Under the pieces are notes generated by a model that saw nothing but the letters and a program-made list of their open reading frames with translations, did not search any database and had not been told where the DNA came from. Shown here piece by piece: positions 62,466-64,000 of a stretch of 64,000 nt of DNA (position 1 is the stretch's first letter; every line of letters starts with the position of its first letter). The stretch lies in assembly GCA_905250885.1 (NCBI GenBank), contig CAJNOQ010000002.1:62001-126000 (forward strand), in the 5' to 3' direction. Position numbers and translations under genes: made by a program. Origin of the DNA: Didymodactylos carnosus (taxonomy: Eukaryota; Rotifera; Eurotatoria; Philodinida; Philodinidae).

Positions 62466-64000
62466 GTGTACAATAGTACATGTCTGGAACAAAAAAGTAT
62501 ATAGTGTTTGTTAAATCTCTCTTTCACTCTCTTCTTATGTAAAAAACTTAATTGAGTTGATAATTATTCCAAGATAAACTTTGACAAAGAGTCATAGTCA
62601 CTATAAAGTCATAGACGCGTGTATAAACCTTTAACTACTATATATGCCTTTTGTTCTCTTTTTATTCTGCTTCGACATACACTTATCAAGTAGGCGATTC
62701 CAAAAGTTATGTATTCATTCATTCATTCGGAGAATGAAATATTTACTTAATATAACAAACATCCACTGCCTGCCTTTTGTCATTCTAATAAAAAATATAT
62801 CAAAATGAAAAAAGAAGAAACGAACGAACCACAAAATCTTATTTCACAGTTTCAACCTTCTTTTTGTTTCGTCTATTTGCTGAGTAACCAGTTAAATGTA
62901 AATGATGAATGAATGAAAAGAAAAAAAAAAGAAAGAAATATATAGTCAACTTTACTATTTTTTTTTTTTGTTCGAAGAAGAATTGAAATGAGATAATTTG
63001 ATTGAATTGTACTAGGAGTCTATACCTATAGTCAATAGAAGAAAAGAAAAGAACTAGATTTATTAAATATCTATTTAAATATATAGTGCATAAATAAGAG
63101 TCAATAGTGAAACTATTTTTTCAGATCTATTAAAATTTTGAACAGAAAAAACTATTTGTCTACTGTTATTGAAATTCGCTGGTGAATTTTTAATTACGAA
63201 CAAACCAATCGAGATACAGTTGGAGAAAAATTAACTAATAAAACTAGGAAACAAGATACTGTGTAATTGCGAAGACCACTAAGTGAGTGATAAAGTTTCT
63301 ACCATTTATTACAATTGTTCAGTGCTGCTGTTGCAGACACTATTTTATTTGTATTTCTAGAATACATATGACTATTTCCTTTTGAATTTTAAGATCTTCC
63401 CGATTGCTAATGGAACTGTAATAAGTTAAAATATAATATTCGATCTACTATATCGTGTTTTCAGCGACAGACATTCTTCAGATCGCGCATACTACATATG
63501 ATGCGAAGTTTTTATGCTTAGCTATACATTGTAAAAAAAGACGTGGTTTCAAAATGTGACTGGATTTCTATTTTATGCATCCACGGTGACTTTCGTTAAT
63601 AAGATATGATGGATGTTTAGTCTATGTATCCCGAGTGTGTTCTTCCGTGTAAATCGGGTGCATATTTAGTGCGTAAACTGAGGCACACTAGTGAATATGA
63701 GGCATATTGGTTGCATAAAACCGGATTTCAGCCCTAATTTGAAGTTATACTTGTGTGATTTTTACGTAAACACTATGGTATCATATTTTTTAGGCATATC
63801 ATAGTGCCTTGTTTATTCAGAATAAGTTTCTTGAATATAAACCAACAAGGAAATGGGTAGTCCATTTTCTTTCACAGAAGTGTGAAGAACACTACACAAA
63901 ACTGTGATATCTAGCCCGAACTATCCTTTTTCCAAAAAGAATGAGACTTTACTAAAAAAGACTTGTTCTCTACGTCAAAGAAATTCAACTTGGACTTCTG
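57801..64000. other. gene-free right end
   Basis: 6.2 kb with no open frame of note after 58260. It holds (TC)n microsatellites near 59521-59539 and 62430-62454, a TTAC repeat at about 61683-61703, and many A/T runs. Low stop-free length and absence of splice-linked motifs argue against a protein gene. It may be the distal regulatory or untranslated region of a gene outside the window. Confidence 0.45.

Noticed and set aside
1-64000. CRISPR array, rRNA, bacterial operon or horizontally acquired prokaryotic gene
   Set aside because: No regular direct repeats with spacers, no rRNA cores, and every recognisable gene has introns or clear animal orthologues.
1-64000. Retrovirus or LTR element, or Polinton
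   Set aside because: No long direct terminal repeats and no capsid, integrase or protease motifs of those families were noticed.

Overview
The window is nuclear DNA of an invertebrate animal. It is very AT-rich. Genes are cut by many GT-AG introns, mostly 45-90 bases, with a few of 1-3 kb. Gene content is animal and ciliated: a radial spoke head protein, nicolin-1, an ER lectin, a U7 snRNP Sm-like protein and a muscle-type PDZ protein. Compact introns, small foldback transposons and a GIY-YIG/Penelope-like remnant fit a bdelloid rotifer (Rotaria/Adineta-like). That placement is inference; no diagnostic locus is present. No prokaryotic operons, rRNA, CRISPR array, LTR pair or capsid gene was seen.

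Layout. 1-10.4 kb: one unrecognised single-exon gene (1967-2800), then about 7.6 kb of non-coding DNA with a small MITE. 10.4-14.6 kb (+): a seven-exon synaptopodin-2-like PDZ protein with a polyglutamine tract. 14.6-19.6 kb: three mobile elements, including a hAT-type MITE with a perfect 8-bp target duplication and a 1.67-kb element packed with GTTCTTC/GAAGAAC motifs. 19.6-22.0 kb (-): an unknown secreted protein. 22.4-26.8 kb (-): nicolin-1, whose last intron holds a nested foldback element. 27.8-31.5 kb (+): ERLEC1, head to head with nicolin-1. 31.5-35.9 kb: foldback repeat and degenerate AT-rich repeats. 35.9-36.4 kb (+): LSM10. 39.0-40.4 kb (+): a divergent secreted serine protease. 40.9-41.6 kb: decayed GIY-YIG element. 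42.7-45.2 kb (-): single-pass membrane protein with a long disordered tail. 48.4-49.0 kb: a palindrome invaded by a smaller MITE. 49.6-51.3 kb (-): a protein with a histidine-rich minisatellite. 52.3-52.6 kb: palindromic repeat. 53.8-56.7 kb (-): radial spoke head protein in 17 exons. 56.7-64 kb: non-coding, with one MITE and microsatellites.

The genes do not form one pathway. Two neighbouring themes recur: cilia and microtubules (RSPH4/6, NICN1) and the secretory route (ERLEC1, the protease, two membrane or secreted proteins). Exon joins were checked by hand for reading phase, and joined lengths are multiples of three. The main novelty is the number of short palindromic elements, some nested in one another, plus several lineage-restricted proteins.
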